Assembly (NCBI GenBank): GCA_036897485.1
Contig: JAYMTF010000318.1
Location: 1-40,118 of the forward strand
Reading direction: 5' to 3'
Origin: Pelargonium nanum
Taxonomy: Eukaryota > Streptophyta > Magnoliopsida > Geraniales > Geraniaceae
DNA length: 40,118 nucleotides
Part shown: in pieces, positions 24,488-35,925 of the stretch
Layout of the letters: the number at the start of each line of letters is the position of its first letter
How positions within the stretch are numbered: the first letter of the stretch is position 1
The notes under the pieces: model-generated
Told to the model about the DNA's origin: nothing
The model's input: only the letters and a program-made list of their open reading frames with translations
Database searches by the model: none
Made by a program: the position numbers and the translations under genes

Positions 24488-25153
24488 CTAATGACGTTTG
24501 CGCCGTGTGATTGAGAATTTGGTGGGGCCACATGTGAGCTTGGCTACTTTCTCTAAGTTTGGCTTCCCTAACGCCCGAGAACTTTTCAAGCTCTACGGCC
24601 CAGAGTGAGAGTTCAATCCCTAACTCAGGGAGAGGGAGTTGATCATGTTCTTATTTGTTCCTTGGTCTAATCCTTATACTCAATATTAGACCCCCTGTGC
24701 GGAGTGCTCTCCGGAAGAAAGAAAGCGTTTTCCTAACGAGATAAAGTGTTTCTCCATGAGGGGAAGTGTTTAAGCTTGCCCCAAGATGTTCGCGGATAGT
24801 TTTGCAGAAATGCCTACATGTGTCCTGACTTTAGCGCAATAATCGCTAAAAACCGAACTCTTGACCTGACCTTCGTTCAAGGACAACTCAAGGATTTGAC
24901 CACGTGACCCATGTTTTTTCTAAATATTCGCTTACCTTTTATTAAGTGAATTTTTCGAGTGATAACATTTTTATTCAAAAAAATAAAGTCGAATCGCTAC
25001 AAAGTTATTAAGTTTGAGATCGAACTAGGGAAATAAATGATAGAGAAACGTATAAAAAAAAAATAAAAGTTAATTACCCAAAATAATTCATACTACAAGC
25101 AAATTTGCAACAATTTATTTGGATTTTGGTCTGCATTGCAGGTTTAAGAAGAG

Positions 25154-25175
25154 AAAAAAAAAAAAAAAAAAAAAA
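25154..25175 (+). repeat. A22 homopolymer
   Basis: Twenty-two consecutive A residues about 130-150 bp upstream of the likely WDR48 transcription start. It may be a poly(dA:dT) promoter tract or the tail of a retroposed sequence; no target duplication was identified. Confidence 0.9.
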
Positions 25176-25373
25176 TAGTCAATGAAAGGAAAATAATGGT
25201 TACATGGAAGATAAAATTTCCAGAAAGGTTTTAATTTTCTTATTCTGGAGCTGAAACCCAAAATCCTCTAATCTAACTCCTAGCGCTCAAACCCACTGCC
25301 CTCTCTCTTCTCTCCGGCAACCCCGTGCCCAGAGACCGTCGACGGCGCCAAATTCGCCGACGAGAGCTTCATC

Positions 25374-26092
25374 GTAAGTAATTGTCGTGGCAGATATTGA
25401 AGTTCTGAGCGTCTTTGATGAGGAATCGTGTCGGAGCTCATCCTGATTTTGCTCCATGTGCAAATTGGGATTGGTTTGTTTTGGTTCGTGTGAGAGAGCG
25501 AATTGTAATTTTAGATTTTCAGTGTGTCAATCCGAATTGAAATCAGCCAGATCTCTTCCTTGATTGTCAAATTTTCTGTTTGGCTAGATTTTTTGGATTC
25601 CACTTTTTCGAGAAATTTTGTAGAAATACTCGCCGGGAAATATTTGGATTTTGGACTGTATTTATTGACCTATTTAGTTTCATGTATTTCAACTTGAGAT
25701 ACAAGCCTAGCTGAACTAGTCTCATCGAATAGTGTGAGTGTTTAGATAGTCATTTTAGCTATTTCAATTATTTAGTTACCTATTTTGGTTGATGTTATTG
25801 TAGTTTTTCAGGTTCTGAATTTTTTATGTGGAGGAAATTAGTAATTTCTTTATGTATTTGAAAGCAGTGTAGAGGTTCATGATTTGTTCGGTTTTAATTG
25901 CAAGCGCATAATCATATTTAGTGGGTTTATACTTTAATTGGAGGAGAACCAACTTATTGTCTGCATATGTCCTGCATCATTTTATTTTGACTTAAAAAAG
26001 AGTTACAGTACTCATTAATTCATTCCATCAATAGCCGGAACTTATTCGTTGAATTGTTCTATTTATTTTTAATTTCTTTGTACTTGATTTAG
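25374..26092 (+). other. 5' UTR intron of the WDR48 gene
   Basis: A donor ATC|GTAAGTA follows a CT-rich leader (about 25290-25373), and an acceptor TTTAG lies at 26088-26092, ten bases before the ATG at 26103. The intron is about 719 bp and T-rich. Leader introns are common in plant housekeeping genes and often enhance expression; that role here is inferred. Confidence 0.7.
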
Positions 26093-26102
26093 GTGTTTTG
26101 CA

Positions 26103-29100
26103 ATGCACCGTGTGGGTAGTGCTGGGAATACGGCTAATTCATCTCGCCCCCGTAAGGAGAAGAGGTTGACTTATGTGCTAAATGATGCTGATGACACAAG
26201 GGTTCGTAATTTTGTAAATGTTTAGTTGCTGGTTCTCTCTCATTGCTAAGTTCATATTATTGCTCCTATGATTATTTATTATCTTATTTTTTGTTGTGAG
26301 TGAATTAAATAGTGAATCACCTTTGCTCTTGTGTTGTAGTTCAGTTAGAGAAGATGATGTATTTCCTTCTGTCATTCTTTTTTTTTTGGTGCATATCTTG
26401 GTTGGCTTGTTCATCAGTTGGTGAGCAATTACTATGGGTCTGAACTTTCTATTGTTTGGAACTTGAAGTTGATTTTAATGTTTGATGGTTCTTTTAGTTG
26501 CTATGTTACTTGTGTGTTAGCATCATATAAGTATACAACAATGCTGAACTGTATTCTAATTATTTTCTGCTTATGAATTATGTATAGTTATTATCCTTAT
26601 TTGTTTGTTTCACATTTTGAGTGATTCCTGAACAATGCTAATATGCCCGTGTAGTCTCTCTCTCTCTCTCTCTTTTTTCTGCAAGTGTGAGTTATCTTGA
26701 TTGGTGTTGGTGTGTTTCTTTTGTTGCTATTATATGCATGAGGTTTATGCTTTCTGCTTTGTGATTTACTATATTGCATGTTCTTATGCATACCTTTATT
26801 AAGTTCCGGACTGTTCTTAACTATTTTTCAGTTTTTTTTTTGTCCTGATGTTAATTTCTCTGTAAGTAATACAGATATGGTGAAAGAAGAAAACTCAATA
26901 TTTGGTACACGTGTTTTTCATTTACAATATCTGGGCATTGTCTATTTGCAGCATTGTGCAGGTGTAAATTGTTTGACTGTATTGAAGTCATCAATAAATG
27001 ACGGATGTGATTACCTTTTCACTGGGAGCCGCGATGGCAAACTAAAGCGTTGGGCATTGGCTGAAAATGCAGCTACATGCTCTGCTACATTTGAGTCACA
27101 TGTTGATTGGGTAGTTTTTTCACTCTCACACTTTTGTTATTCTACATTGTTAATGTATGAGTCTATTTTGGATTAGGCAATTATATCCTTTATTTTGGGG
27201 TAATAATCTAAGTTGAACTTTGTTTACTTGAATGTCTTTTTATTTAAAATTTAAAATTTAACGTTGGACCTAAACAGCAAGGTAGTTAGAACTTAGAAGA
27301 AACAACTTGTCATAAACGCCTGCCTGATATTGTCATTAGACTTCTGAAAGAGAATTGAACTTTCACTCTCTTTCTGAATCATCTGTAGAATATATTTTTC
27401 ATTTCAAACATCACACTAATAAGAAGAGACGCCTCTGGCTTTGCAGGTTAACGATGCTGTCCTTGCAGGTGATAATACACTCGTTTCTTGTTCATCAGAC
27501 ACTACCCTCAAGGTCCATTTATCTTAGTAGTTGGTTTTGTGGTCTAAATTTTATATTTATTTGTGTTAATCTTGACTCAGTTGCTCACTACTGATTCTTT
27601 TGATACACTAGACATGGAATTACTTGTCTGATGGAACTTGTACAAGGACTCTTCGTCAACACTCTGACTATGTCACCTGTCTCTCTGCTGCAGAAAAAAA
27701 TGTAATTTCTTTCTTAAAATTATCATGGACCTTAATAACTGCAAGGGTGAAAGGTTCCTGTCAGTGCAATTCAGCTATTTAAGTTTCACATTCAATTTAA
27801 TGGCATAAACTGTGTTTGGAGGTATAGTGTGATAAGCTTCACGAGTCATTTTCTGATCCTTTTATAGTGTCATGCCTTTTAGAGTAATGTTGTTGCCTCG
27901 GGTGGCCTTGGTGGGGAGGTGTTCATATGGGATCTTGAAGCTGCACTAGCACCAACATCAAAATCGAATGATGCAGTGGAAGATGATTGTTCAAATGGTA
28001 TCAATGGTTCTGGAAATGGACTACCTATTACAAGCTTACGTAGCATTAGCTCTAGCAACAATATTTCTGTGCACCCGGCTCAGTCTCATGGATATACTCC
28101 TATTGCTGCGAAAGGGCACAAGGAGTCAGTTTATGCACTGGCAATGAATGATAGTGGAACTCTTCTTGTGTCTGGAGGAACAGAGAAGGTATATTCACTG
28201 CTATATTTCCATAATCATCTTTTATATTATCTCAAAGTGCTAGCATTTGATTAATTGGAACTTCTTCATCCCCTCTCTTCTAGGTTGTGCGTGTTTGGGA
28301 CCCAAGAACTGGTTCTAAAACATTGAAGCTCAGAGGGCATACGGACAATATTCGAGCATTGCTGCTGGATTCTACTGGAAGGTTCGTCTGGATTGCTTAC
28401 ATGAAGTTATCTTCATACTTTTTTTTCTTTATTATAAATGGAAATGATTTCGGAAAGGAAGTTTGGCATTTCAACATTCCCCTCATGAGTGAATCTCACT
28501 TCTCTTGTTATCTTGGGCTCGACACACATATGCACAGTTGGGGATAGGGGTTTAACATTAACACTCCCCTCATGTGTAGGCGTCTTCTTTTACATGTGGG
28601 CCACTTCAGGCATATACTTCAACATGTGGTTTGAGATCGCATGGGAGGTTACTTTAATGACCTGCAAGACTAGATCAAGTTGTGCTACCTATGATACCAT
28701 GTTAATTTTTAATAAGTTTTATTTCTAACTATATGAAAGGGTTTGAGCTTCCCATACATAAAGGTCAACCTTATTAGTAGAGTTTGACTTGTACATTTAT
28801 ATGTAACTTATTCATTTCATATTTAACCAATGGAAGACTTCTTAAATGCATCTTAAATGCTATATAACTGGAGATATAATTGCATTTAAGGCTATAATCG
28901 GCATCTTAAATGCTTCCTCGATTAATTCTTGCACTCTTTCGTATCATTACATCCTTCAAATTATTCACAACACACTCTCTCCTTTCTTTCTTCCAGGTAT
29001 TGCTTATCAGGATCTTCTGATTCTATGATCAGGTTTGTAGTTCACACCTTTTGTAGCACAATGGTGTTAATATTGGAGCACTAAAATTTGCATTCAGCAG

Positions 29101-30462
29101 ATTTTTGGTTATTGTTTCTTATTTGTAATGTCTTAAACTCTCCTTGTAGATTATGGGATCTTGGTCAGCAGCGATGCGTGCATTCCTATGCGGTGCATAC
29201 AGACTCTGTTTGGGCTCTTGCTAGCACCCCGACATTTAGTCATGTTTATAGTGGTGGGAGAGACCTTTCTGTGAGTATACTTGTTATTTTAGCTAGCTAT
29301 TATACATCTTCTGTGATTCTATGATTTCTTTTTCATGGTTCTGGGTGGTTAAGCTTTGATGATTGTTTTTTTTGACATCAATCTCTCTTTATACCCTCAG
29401 CTATACTTGACAGACTTGGCGACAAGAGAGAGTGTTTTGCTTTGCGTGAAAGAACACCCTATTCTGCAATTGGGATTGCATGATGATGGTATATGGGTTG
29501 CAACAACAGATTCTTCAGTTGATAGATGGCCCGCAGAAGGATGTAATCCTCAGGTCTTCCAAAGAGGTGGTGCATTTTTAGCTGGAAATTTGTCCTTTTC
29601 AAGGGCAAGGGTTTCCTTAGAAGGATCTACACCTGTAAGTGATACTTTTCCGACACTGTTTCCATGTTATGGAGTCTGCTTGCTGTATAGTTACCTGCAT
29701 CCTCTGTTTTGTCCCATTGTTCCGACTTCCGACTGTATCATGAGATGAAATAGAATCAGAACAAAGAAAAATAGAATGATATTGTAAATCTTTGTTACTG
29801 TGCTTATTCCATTATGTTGGCTACAACGGACATCGCCATCACCATCACCACCATTTCAGCACTATCGCCGCTGCTAATACTAGTACTGCCATTGCTCTCA
29901 CCACCACCACCATTACTCTCACCACCACCATCATTACCATGTCAGCGCTACCATTGCTACTTCCCCCACTAACACCAAGGTTTCCTCCGTTGTCATGTAC
30001 TCATTCCGCACGATGATCAATGCTGCCATCACCATCATCTTTATGTTGTTACATCCATTACCATTATTGTGACAATGTGACCACCAACTTATTAACTCAT
30101 ATCTAATTTTTCTTTTTGAAACAAACTCATAACTAATTTAACTTAATTTATTTTCAATCATTCAAATTCTAGAATGACATTATTTTTTTCTATACAATTT
30201 ATAAATATTGGGATTTTTTATTTCAAAAATTGTGAATCCCATAATTTTATGTATCTTGTGAAAGTTACAAACTGTTTATCCAAACATAGTGTTATTTAAC
30301 ATTCTCCTGAAGAACAAGTTTAGAGATGTTACAAAAGAGTTGGAATTGAGGCTAATGGGACTTGAGATGTTCTGAATTCATTGGTTCTTCTAATCAAGGC
30401 AGTTTCAATCTTATGTACTTTAAATGATGTAGTCCTTCCCTTTGGAGTGTGATTGCTTGTTG

Positions 30463-30500
<38 letters not shown>

Positions 30501-33500
30501 GTTAGTGAAATACTGATATAACGATATTTAATAATGGTGCAGGTTCCTCTTTACAAAGATCCAACCTTAACCATTCCTGGTACCCCAGGAATAGTGCAAC
30601 ATGAAATTCTAAATAATAGAAGGCACGTCTTGACTAAGGTAATGTTCTCCACATATTTTACCTTGTTGACCTCTTGTTATTACTAATGTCAATTTGTGGT
30701 ATTATTGCTGAAGTATTTGTCCTACTGAATGCAAATCTTTAAACTGATAAGCCATGCTCTTGTCAATAGGACACTGCCGGTACTGTGAAGCTATGGGAGG
30801 TCACCAGGGGAGTGGTAGTTGAGGACTATGGAGAGGTTACTTTAGTTCTTGTACCCTCAATTATATAAATGTTTGATAGATGGACCTGGTTGAGGGTATT
30901 CAACGTTTCTTTTGGCTAATGATTCTATTGTTGTGTTTGTATTGCCTGCATCTTAGGTTTCTTTTGAGGAGAAGAAAGAAGAACTTTTTGAGATGGTATG
31001 ACTTCTAGTCAATTGTAACAATGTAATGTGGTCTCAATTTAGATTTTTGTTTTGGTGGTTTGACCTTTCCAATGCCTGCCTGTAGGTGAGCATTCCTGCA
31101 TGGTTCACTGTTGATACTAGGCTTGGAAGCTTGTCTGTCCATTTAGATACCCCACAGTGCTTTTCTGCAGAGATGTATTCAGCAGATCTGAACATTGTCG
31201 GAAAACCTGAAGATGATAAGGTGATTCATTCTAATCCCAGAGGGAACATAAGTAATTTTACCCAATGACCTATTATTTAAAGTTGCTTGCAATCACATGC
31301 TATGCATGAATAGTAAAATGTTAATACATCTAATTCCACAGAAGAAAAAGATTGTTGTTAATACATGACAGTCATGTTTTTAGATATGTTCTGTTCTTGC
31401 AGAAACTAGGCAGCTATACGGGTACTATGTAGCCTTATTATCTTATATATTCTATTATAACGCTTGTATCAATTGAATATTACTATCCATCTGACTCTAA
31501 AAAAATTGAATACAATGATCGTGAGATCGAGAGAGAACTGTGTGTATATTATTAACAATGGGAATACCCAATTTATAATACACAAGATATCATCAATTAG
31601 GGTCCCTAAAAATCAGAGTTTCCTATGATAATTGCACTTTGTTTTGCACAAGTAAAACAATGGTGTTAAATTTATCCTAACTATGCTGCATTTTATCTCA
31701 TTACCTAGATCTATATTCGTTAATAGTATGTGCTGGATTTCTGAAATGCATGAAATTCCATTCACATTATATCACATTTACTATGTATTCACAATTTCAT
31801 GAAACTATGTTTTTCTCTAGACGTATTTCATGTTTATTGGGATTGATTTATAAAATTATGCTAGTCCTGAAACTAAGTAAGCATTTATTTCTAAGAGTTA
31901 TTGAAAGTGGACATGCTGATGCATTTTATATAATTCAGGTTAACCTAGCTCGAGAAACTCTTAAAGGTCTTTTGGCTCATTGGTTGACCAAAAGAAGGCA
32001 AAAATTTGGTTCCCATGCTTCAGCTAATGGGGATGTTTCATCTGGGAAGGATATTTCTACCAAAAGTATTTCCCATTCAAGACTTGAGGGAGATGGTAAT
32101 GCCGAAAATGATTCCATGGTGTATCCTCCATTTGAGTTTTCAACTCACTCGTCGCCTTCCATTATTACTGAGGGGTCTCAAGGAGGTCCATGGAGAAAGA
32201 AAATAACTGATTTGGATGGAACAGAAGATGAGAAGGATTTCCCTTGGTGGTGTTTGGATTGTGTGTTGAATAATCGTCTACCTCCAAGAGAAAATACCAA
32301 GTAAGTTTCTAGCCTCCTTGATAAATATTTTAAATGCAGATTGCAAAAAACTTTACACATTCTTGTTACTTGGGATATTTTGTTATGCATCTTCTATCAA
32401 TTCTGCTGGAAAAAAATAAATTAAATTCTTGAGAATTTTTTCTTCTTCCTTAAACTACCTTTTCTACAAGGGAACATCAAATGTATTCTGACTTCTATGC
32501 ATACTAATTAATTGCTAAATACATGAAGTCTTTTATACATTGTGATTGACTGGTATAAGTGTTTTATTTTATGCATCCAGATGATTTTTGTCAACGTATA
32601 TTATGTGATTACTTTATACTTTTAAGCTTGCAGACCCTGGCCTTGTGGCTCCAATTCTTTTATTTTATTCATTGTGTCCGTTTTCATTTGCAAGATTGTA
32701 ATCAGACTGACATAGGAAGGTTGAAAATCATGTATTTGTTAGGTGCCTTTTTTCATTGTGCCAAAAGTGTCCAACTTTTTCTTATTTTTGTTTCTTTGGC
32801 TAAATTAAGATACTTTTATTTTCTTCCTTAAAAAAAAAAAGATACTTTTATTTTCTCAAAGTTCTATGTTTATTTTCACAGGTGCAGCTTTTACTTACAT
32901 CCATGCGAAGGTTCGGCTGTGCAGATCCTCACACAAGGGAAACTAAGTGCACCTCGTATATTGAGAATACATAAAGTAAGCTTGCTTTCCGTTGGTAAAT
33001 ACAGAATACAATTTTCTATATTTGACTTGGAAAGCCGGGGCACAACTAAGTATATTTTGTTCAGTATTCGTTGAGTTGTTTGAGCTTACTGATTTTTGAT
33101 GTTGTAGGTTGTTAATTATGTAATAGAAAAGATGGTTCTTGACAAGCCGTTAGATGGTGCGCCTGATGGAACATTTGTGCCTGGAGTTGCTGGAGGGCAA
33201 TCACAGCATGTGGCAGGTGGTGATGGATCATTTCGGTCTGGTTTGAAGCCTTGGCAAAAGCTCAGGCCATCAATTGAGATATTGTGTAATAATCAGGTAA
33301 TTGGGTGCTCGTTTTGGGTCTCTCATAGTTGAGTTGCTTTGCAAATATATTGAGTTGTAAGCTTATGAATTACTGCGCTTCAAATGACGTGCTTAATACA
33401 AATAGAAGTGATCTAATGGAACATATATTATAACAAGATTCTTGCACCACAAAAATAAAAGTATAAAATAACAATAGAAACAAGACAGAGGATATGGTAT

Positions 33501-33799
33501 AATATTTTCTTTTTCTTTGGGTACAAATTTGTGGGAACTTTAAAATTTCAAAATACTGGTAAGCTGACTTGAAGAAATTAACACCATGGAATATTTAAGC
33601 ATTTTTAGTTAAATTTGGTCAATAGCATATGCATATAAATTAGCTGCCAAAATTATAAATATACTATGAAAATTTATCTCTATTTTTTTCCTCTGCAAAG
33701 GTTCTATCACCGGACATGAGCTTGGCAACAGTACGGACTTATATATGGAAAAAACCAGAAGACGTGGTTCTGAATTACAGATTGGTTCAAGGACGGTGA
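26103..33799 (+). CDS. WDR48: WDR48/UAF1-like WD40 protein
   Basis: Orthologue of human WDR48 (UAF1), the activating partner of USP1/USP12/USP46 deubiquitinases. Seventeen coding exons: 26103-26201, 26952-27110, 27447-27512, 27612-27701, 27883-28188, 28284-28381, 28997-29032, 29150-29270, 29401-29634, 30543-30638, 30770-30835, 30957-30995, 31086-31220, 31939-32300, 32882-32975, 33108-33296, 33701-33799. Total 2,289 nt, 762 aa (about 753 in Arabidopsis). It starts [11 protein letters not shown]40 repeats fill about residues 30-330: [80 protein letters not shown]. The C-terminal half carries the WDR48/Bun107 region (DUF3337), from about residue 500 to the end [11 protein letters not shown]. Exons 28997-29032 (36 nt) and 30957-30995 (39 nt) are micro-exons. 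Role in a plant deubiquitinase complex is inferred by homology. Confidence 0.96.
26655..26672 (+). repeat. (TC)9 microsatellite
   Basis: Nine TC units in the intron between the first and second coding exons of WDR48. Confidence 0.95.
28540..28715 (-). repeat. LTR-like repeat fragment, inverted copy D
   Basis: Lies in the WDR48 intron before exon 28997-29032. Read on the minus strand it opens TTAACATGGTATCATAGGTA and finishes GCCTACACATGAGGGGAGTG then TTAA. This matches the AACATGGT ... GCCTGCATGTGAGGGGGTGT layout of the spacer between the two EDR1 intron copies (about 14150-14282). TGATACCATGTTA-type ends are typical of plant LTR-derived repeats. Confidence 0.5.
29827..30062 (+). repeat. CAC/CAT-rich low-complexity tract
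   Basis: Imperfect array of CAC, CAT and ACC triplets in WDR48 intron 29635-30542. One frame gives a His- and Thr-rich peptide, which is an artefact of the triplet composition rather than an exon. Confidence 0.8.
30466..30499 (+). repeat. (CT)17 microsatellite near an acceptor
   Basis: Seventeen uninterrupted CT units ending 43 bases before the acceptor of WDR48 exon 30543-30638, within the region where branch point and pyrimidine tract would act. Likely polymorphic. Confidence 0.95.
31480..31640. repeat. Possible LTR fragment in WDR48 intron
   Basis: A block containing GATCGAGAGAGAACTG, then ATATTATTAACAATGGGA and CCAATTTATAATACACAAG, reads on the minus strand like the promoter-to-leader part of a Copia-type LTR (TATA-like box, then a CT-rich start). 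Boundaries are approximate and no partner LTR is visible. Confidence 0.3.
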
Positions 33800-33831
33800 T
33801 GCTGTTGGACGCAAGCTGCGATTTTCCTCTG

Positions 33832-34088
33832 GTATTATATTTCTTAAATTTGAAATGATTTTTACTGCACGTCTCTTGTATTCTACATACTCTCCGATTT
33901 TGAAGAAAACTGAAATTTCATGAAGAAAAAATACAAACACAACACACAAGATATGCACCTTTTTGCACCGTTATTGCATGTCAATGAGATGCCTTCTTTG
34001 AATATCTTCTTCTGTTGGTTTATAAACATGCAAGACTGAACAATTGTCTGAGGCGGTGTCTGAGTCAAATCTTTCCCTATAGTCGCAG
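33832..34088 (+). other. Candidate 3' UTR intron of WDR48
   Basis: A donor CTG|GTATTA lies 32 bases after the stop codon, and an acceptor TATAGTCGCAG|GTTGGG at 34078-34088 follows a T/C-rich stretch. The interval is 257 bp. The junction would sit under 50 nt from the stop, so the transcript should not trigger exon-junction NMD. Only splice-site appearance supports this. Confidence 0.4.
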
Positions 34089-34848
34089 GTTGGGACTAGG
34101 CTACAACAATGGAGTTCCCGTGCTGTGTACTCTGAAATGTTAAAACTTTTTCTGTGGCTGCTTGTTGGGAATGAAGATCAGTACTGGGTCCTAAATTTTG
34201 GAAAGCCGATCAATTCCTGAACCCAGCTGCCATCTTCTGGAAATGCAGATAAGTTGTTGGTATTATAAATTTTCAGGCTGAGATGCAAACTTGAGCTTGA
34301 TATGGTGAGGTTGTTCTGGTTAGAGTTTGAGTTTGCATGTGACAGTAGAATGAATGATTTTTGGCACCGGAAAATTAATACGAAATCAGTTTCAGACATT
34401 CCGAGAAGTGGTAATTAGGAACATATGATGATGATGTTGAAAGCTTGTAGAGTTGGGGTACAAGTGGTGTTTAGATACTCCTGTAGGTGTTTCTTCATCT
34501 TCTTTCTTTGCTGAAAGAATACAAGGTCTCAGTTGTGTTTATTTGGTATCATATGATTAATATATAAAGCAACAGTTTTTTTTTTTTTACTCTATGGTGA
34601 ATGTGCTTGTCATTTTATGTTTACCTTTTCTTTATCCGTCGGATTTCGTATTGAATTGAATCGAAATTAACATTAATAACCAACCTGAAAATCGTGATAA
34701 AAATAGCTTCCAACAAGAAAAAACAGAACAAAACTTGTCGTTGGATATTGGCATTGATGTCCCTCTAAATTCAAAAGCGGAGTGGTAGCCTGGATCGCCT
34801 AAAACATATGGGCTTTCCCCCCTCTGAATTTGTTTAGTGTCACTTTGA

Positions 34849-35229
34849 CAATATATAGGCTCGAGCTTGTTGACCATATCATAAATTTAAAGTCATTAAA
34901 ATAAAATTATTAACCTATGTCAATGTGTATAAATAATTATTTTTAATATTATATGAATAATATTTGTAAACGCTACATTATTTTAGTTGAAAATAAATTT
35001 TTGCAAACCTAAAAATTATATTACTTGCTCATAAATTAGTGATTATGACAACTTTTATTTCCATTTTCATAAGAAATCAATACAAAAATAATCTTCGTCA
35101 AAAAAAATACACAAATAAACAATTACAAAATATAATAAGTGTTTATATTAATTAAAAAATAATAAACGAACGAATTCACGAGCATTTCACGCCACTAACG
35201 GCAAGGTTCGAGCTCAAGCCGAATATTTA
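34849..35229. repeat. AT-rich element with imperfect inverted ends
   Basis: The left end reads AATATATAGGCTCGAGCTTG. The right end, reversed, reads AATATTCGGCTTGAGCTCGA. The interior is AT-rich and non-coding. GAGCTCGAGC-type words continue to about 35285. Looks like a degenerate non-autonomous DNA element, but no target duplication was found. Confidence 0.35.
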
Positions 35230-35417
35230 ACGAGTTTAGTTTGAGCGGCTCATTAACGACTCGATTCGCTTCGACGAGCAGTATCTAAATAATTAACCCT
35301 TACTCCAATAAGAAGCGGAGCGCGAGACACAAAGGCTGGTACTCCTAGCACACCACCCTGAAATCAACGGACACGATCCATTCTAATCACATCCTCACCG
35401 TTGATTGTTTTACGCAT

Positions 35418-35510
35418 AAACCCTACAAAACCCTAGTCTTACACTCCAAAATTTCTTCTTCTTCTTCGTCTACCTTTTGTCTGCTGAGTCCGTGCGAGAG
35501 AGAAACCCTA
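35418..35510 (+). promoter_or_regulatory. Three teloboxes in the NOP58 promoter/leader
   Basis: AAACCCTA occurs at 35418-35425, 35428-35435 and 35503-35510. Between them is a TTCTTC tract (about 35452-35467) typical of plant transcription starts. Telobox clusters are characteristic of plant ribosome-biogenesis genes. A further ACCCTAG lies near 35688. Confidence 0.8.
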
Positions 35511-35925
35511 ACAGACTCGGCCGCTACCGTCCGCCTCGGTCAGTTTCTCGTTACTCGTCTCCTTCATTTTGCTTTATCTTACGATTTCGCTCTCGATTTC
35601 GCTTCAAGGTTCAAGCTTTATGTCCTATTTTGCCATGCTTGTATACTTGTATGAAACCAGTGACTAGCTCTTGAACTCAATCTCTGAACCCTAGAACCAT
35701 AGCCTTCAGGTAGCTAGGTGTTATGGCTGCTTCAAAGTTTAAACTCTCAGCTTTCCGATGAGTTTTACGCTTATAAACTCTGTAGTACGAGTGATTGTGT
35801 ATGTTTATGGGTTGGTTAGTTTTTTTTTTGGGGGTGATGATTGTGGCTGATATGCTCAGAGTTTTGTTGTTGAAGATTAATGGTTTTTTTTTAATCTGTT
35901 GCAGGTGTAATTGACAAGTTGAAGA
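35511..35925 (+). other. NOP58 5' UTR with leader intron
   Basis: An acceptor TCTGTTGCAG at 35895-35904 lies 21 bases before the ATG, so a leader intron exists. Three donors are plausible: CTCG|GTCAGT (35538/35539), CAAG|GTTCAA (35608/35609) and TTCAG|GTAGCT (35709/35710). The sequence does not decide between them. Confidence 0.6.

Larger units (their letters stand above)
23010..25299. other. Intergenic between divergent EDR1 and WDR48 genes
   Basis: Holds the EDR1 leader and promoter (to about 23200), AT-rich sequence, two unassigned minus-strand reading frames (23749-23946 and 24059-24487), and a stretch at 24560-24900 that is less AT-rich and looks repeat-derived. It also has a 22-base A run (25154-25175) and the WDR48 core promoter. 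The region where transcription direction flips is therefore not a compact shared promoter. Confidence 0.6.
33800..35417. other. WDR48 3' UTR and intergenic DNA before NOP58
   Basis: WDR48 3' UTR probably extends to about 34600 and may contain an intron (33832-34088). From about 34850 to 35230 the DNA is very AT-rich with inverted-repeat ends. From about 35290 it turns into the NOP58 promoter. No coding sequence was seen. Confidence 0.55.

Noticed and set aside
24560..24900. Another SINE or tRNA-like sequence (GAGTTCAATCCC resembles a B box)
   Set aside because: No A box at proper distance, no A-rich tail and no target duplication; left as unclassified repeat-like DNA.
29792..30016. 74-codon ORF with six consecutive His
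   Set aside because: It arises from CAC/CAT triplet low complexity inside a well-defined WDR48 intron; no conservation or splice sites support it.
35830..35904. Possible box C/D snoRNA in the NOP58 leader intron (perfect GTGATGA C-box-like motif followed by GCTGAT)
   Set aside because: No D box (CTGA) at a proper distance near the 3' side and no terminal stem; the CTGA only 11 bases away is too close.
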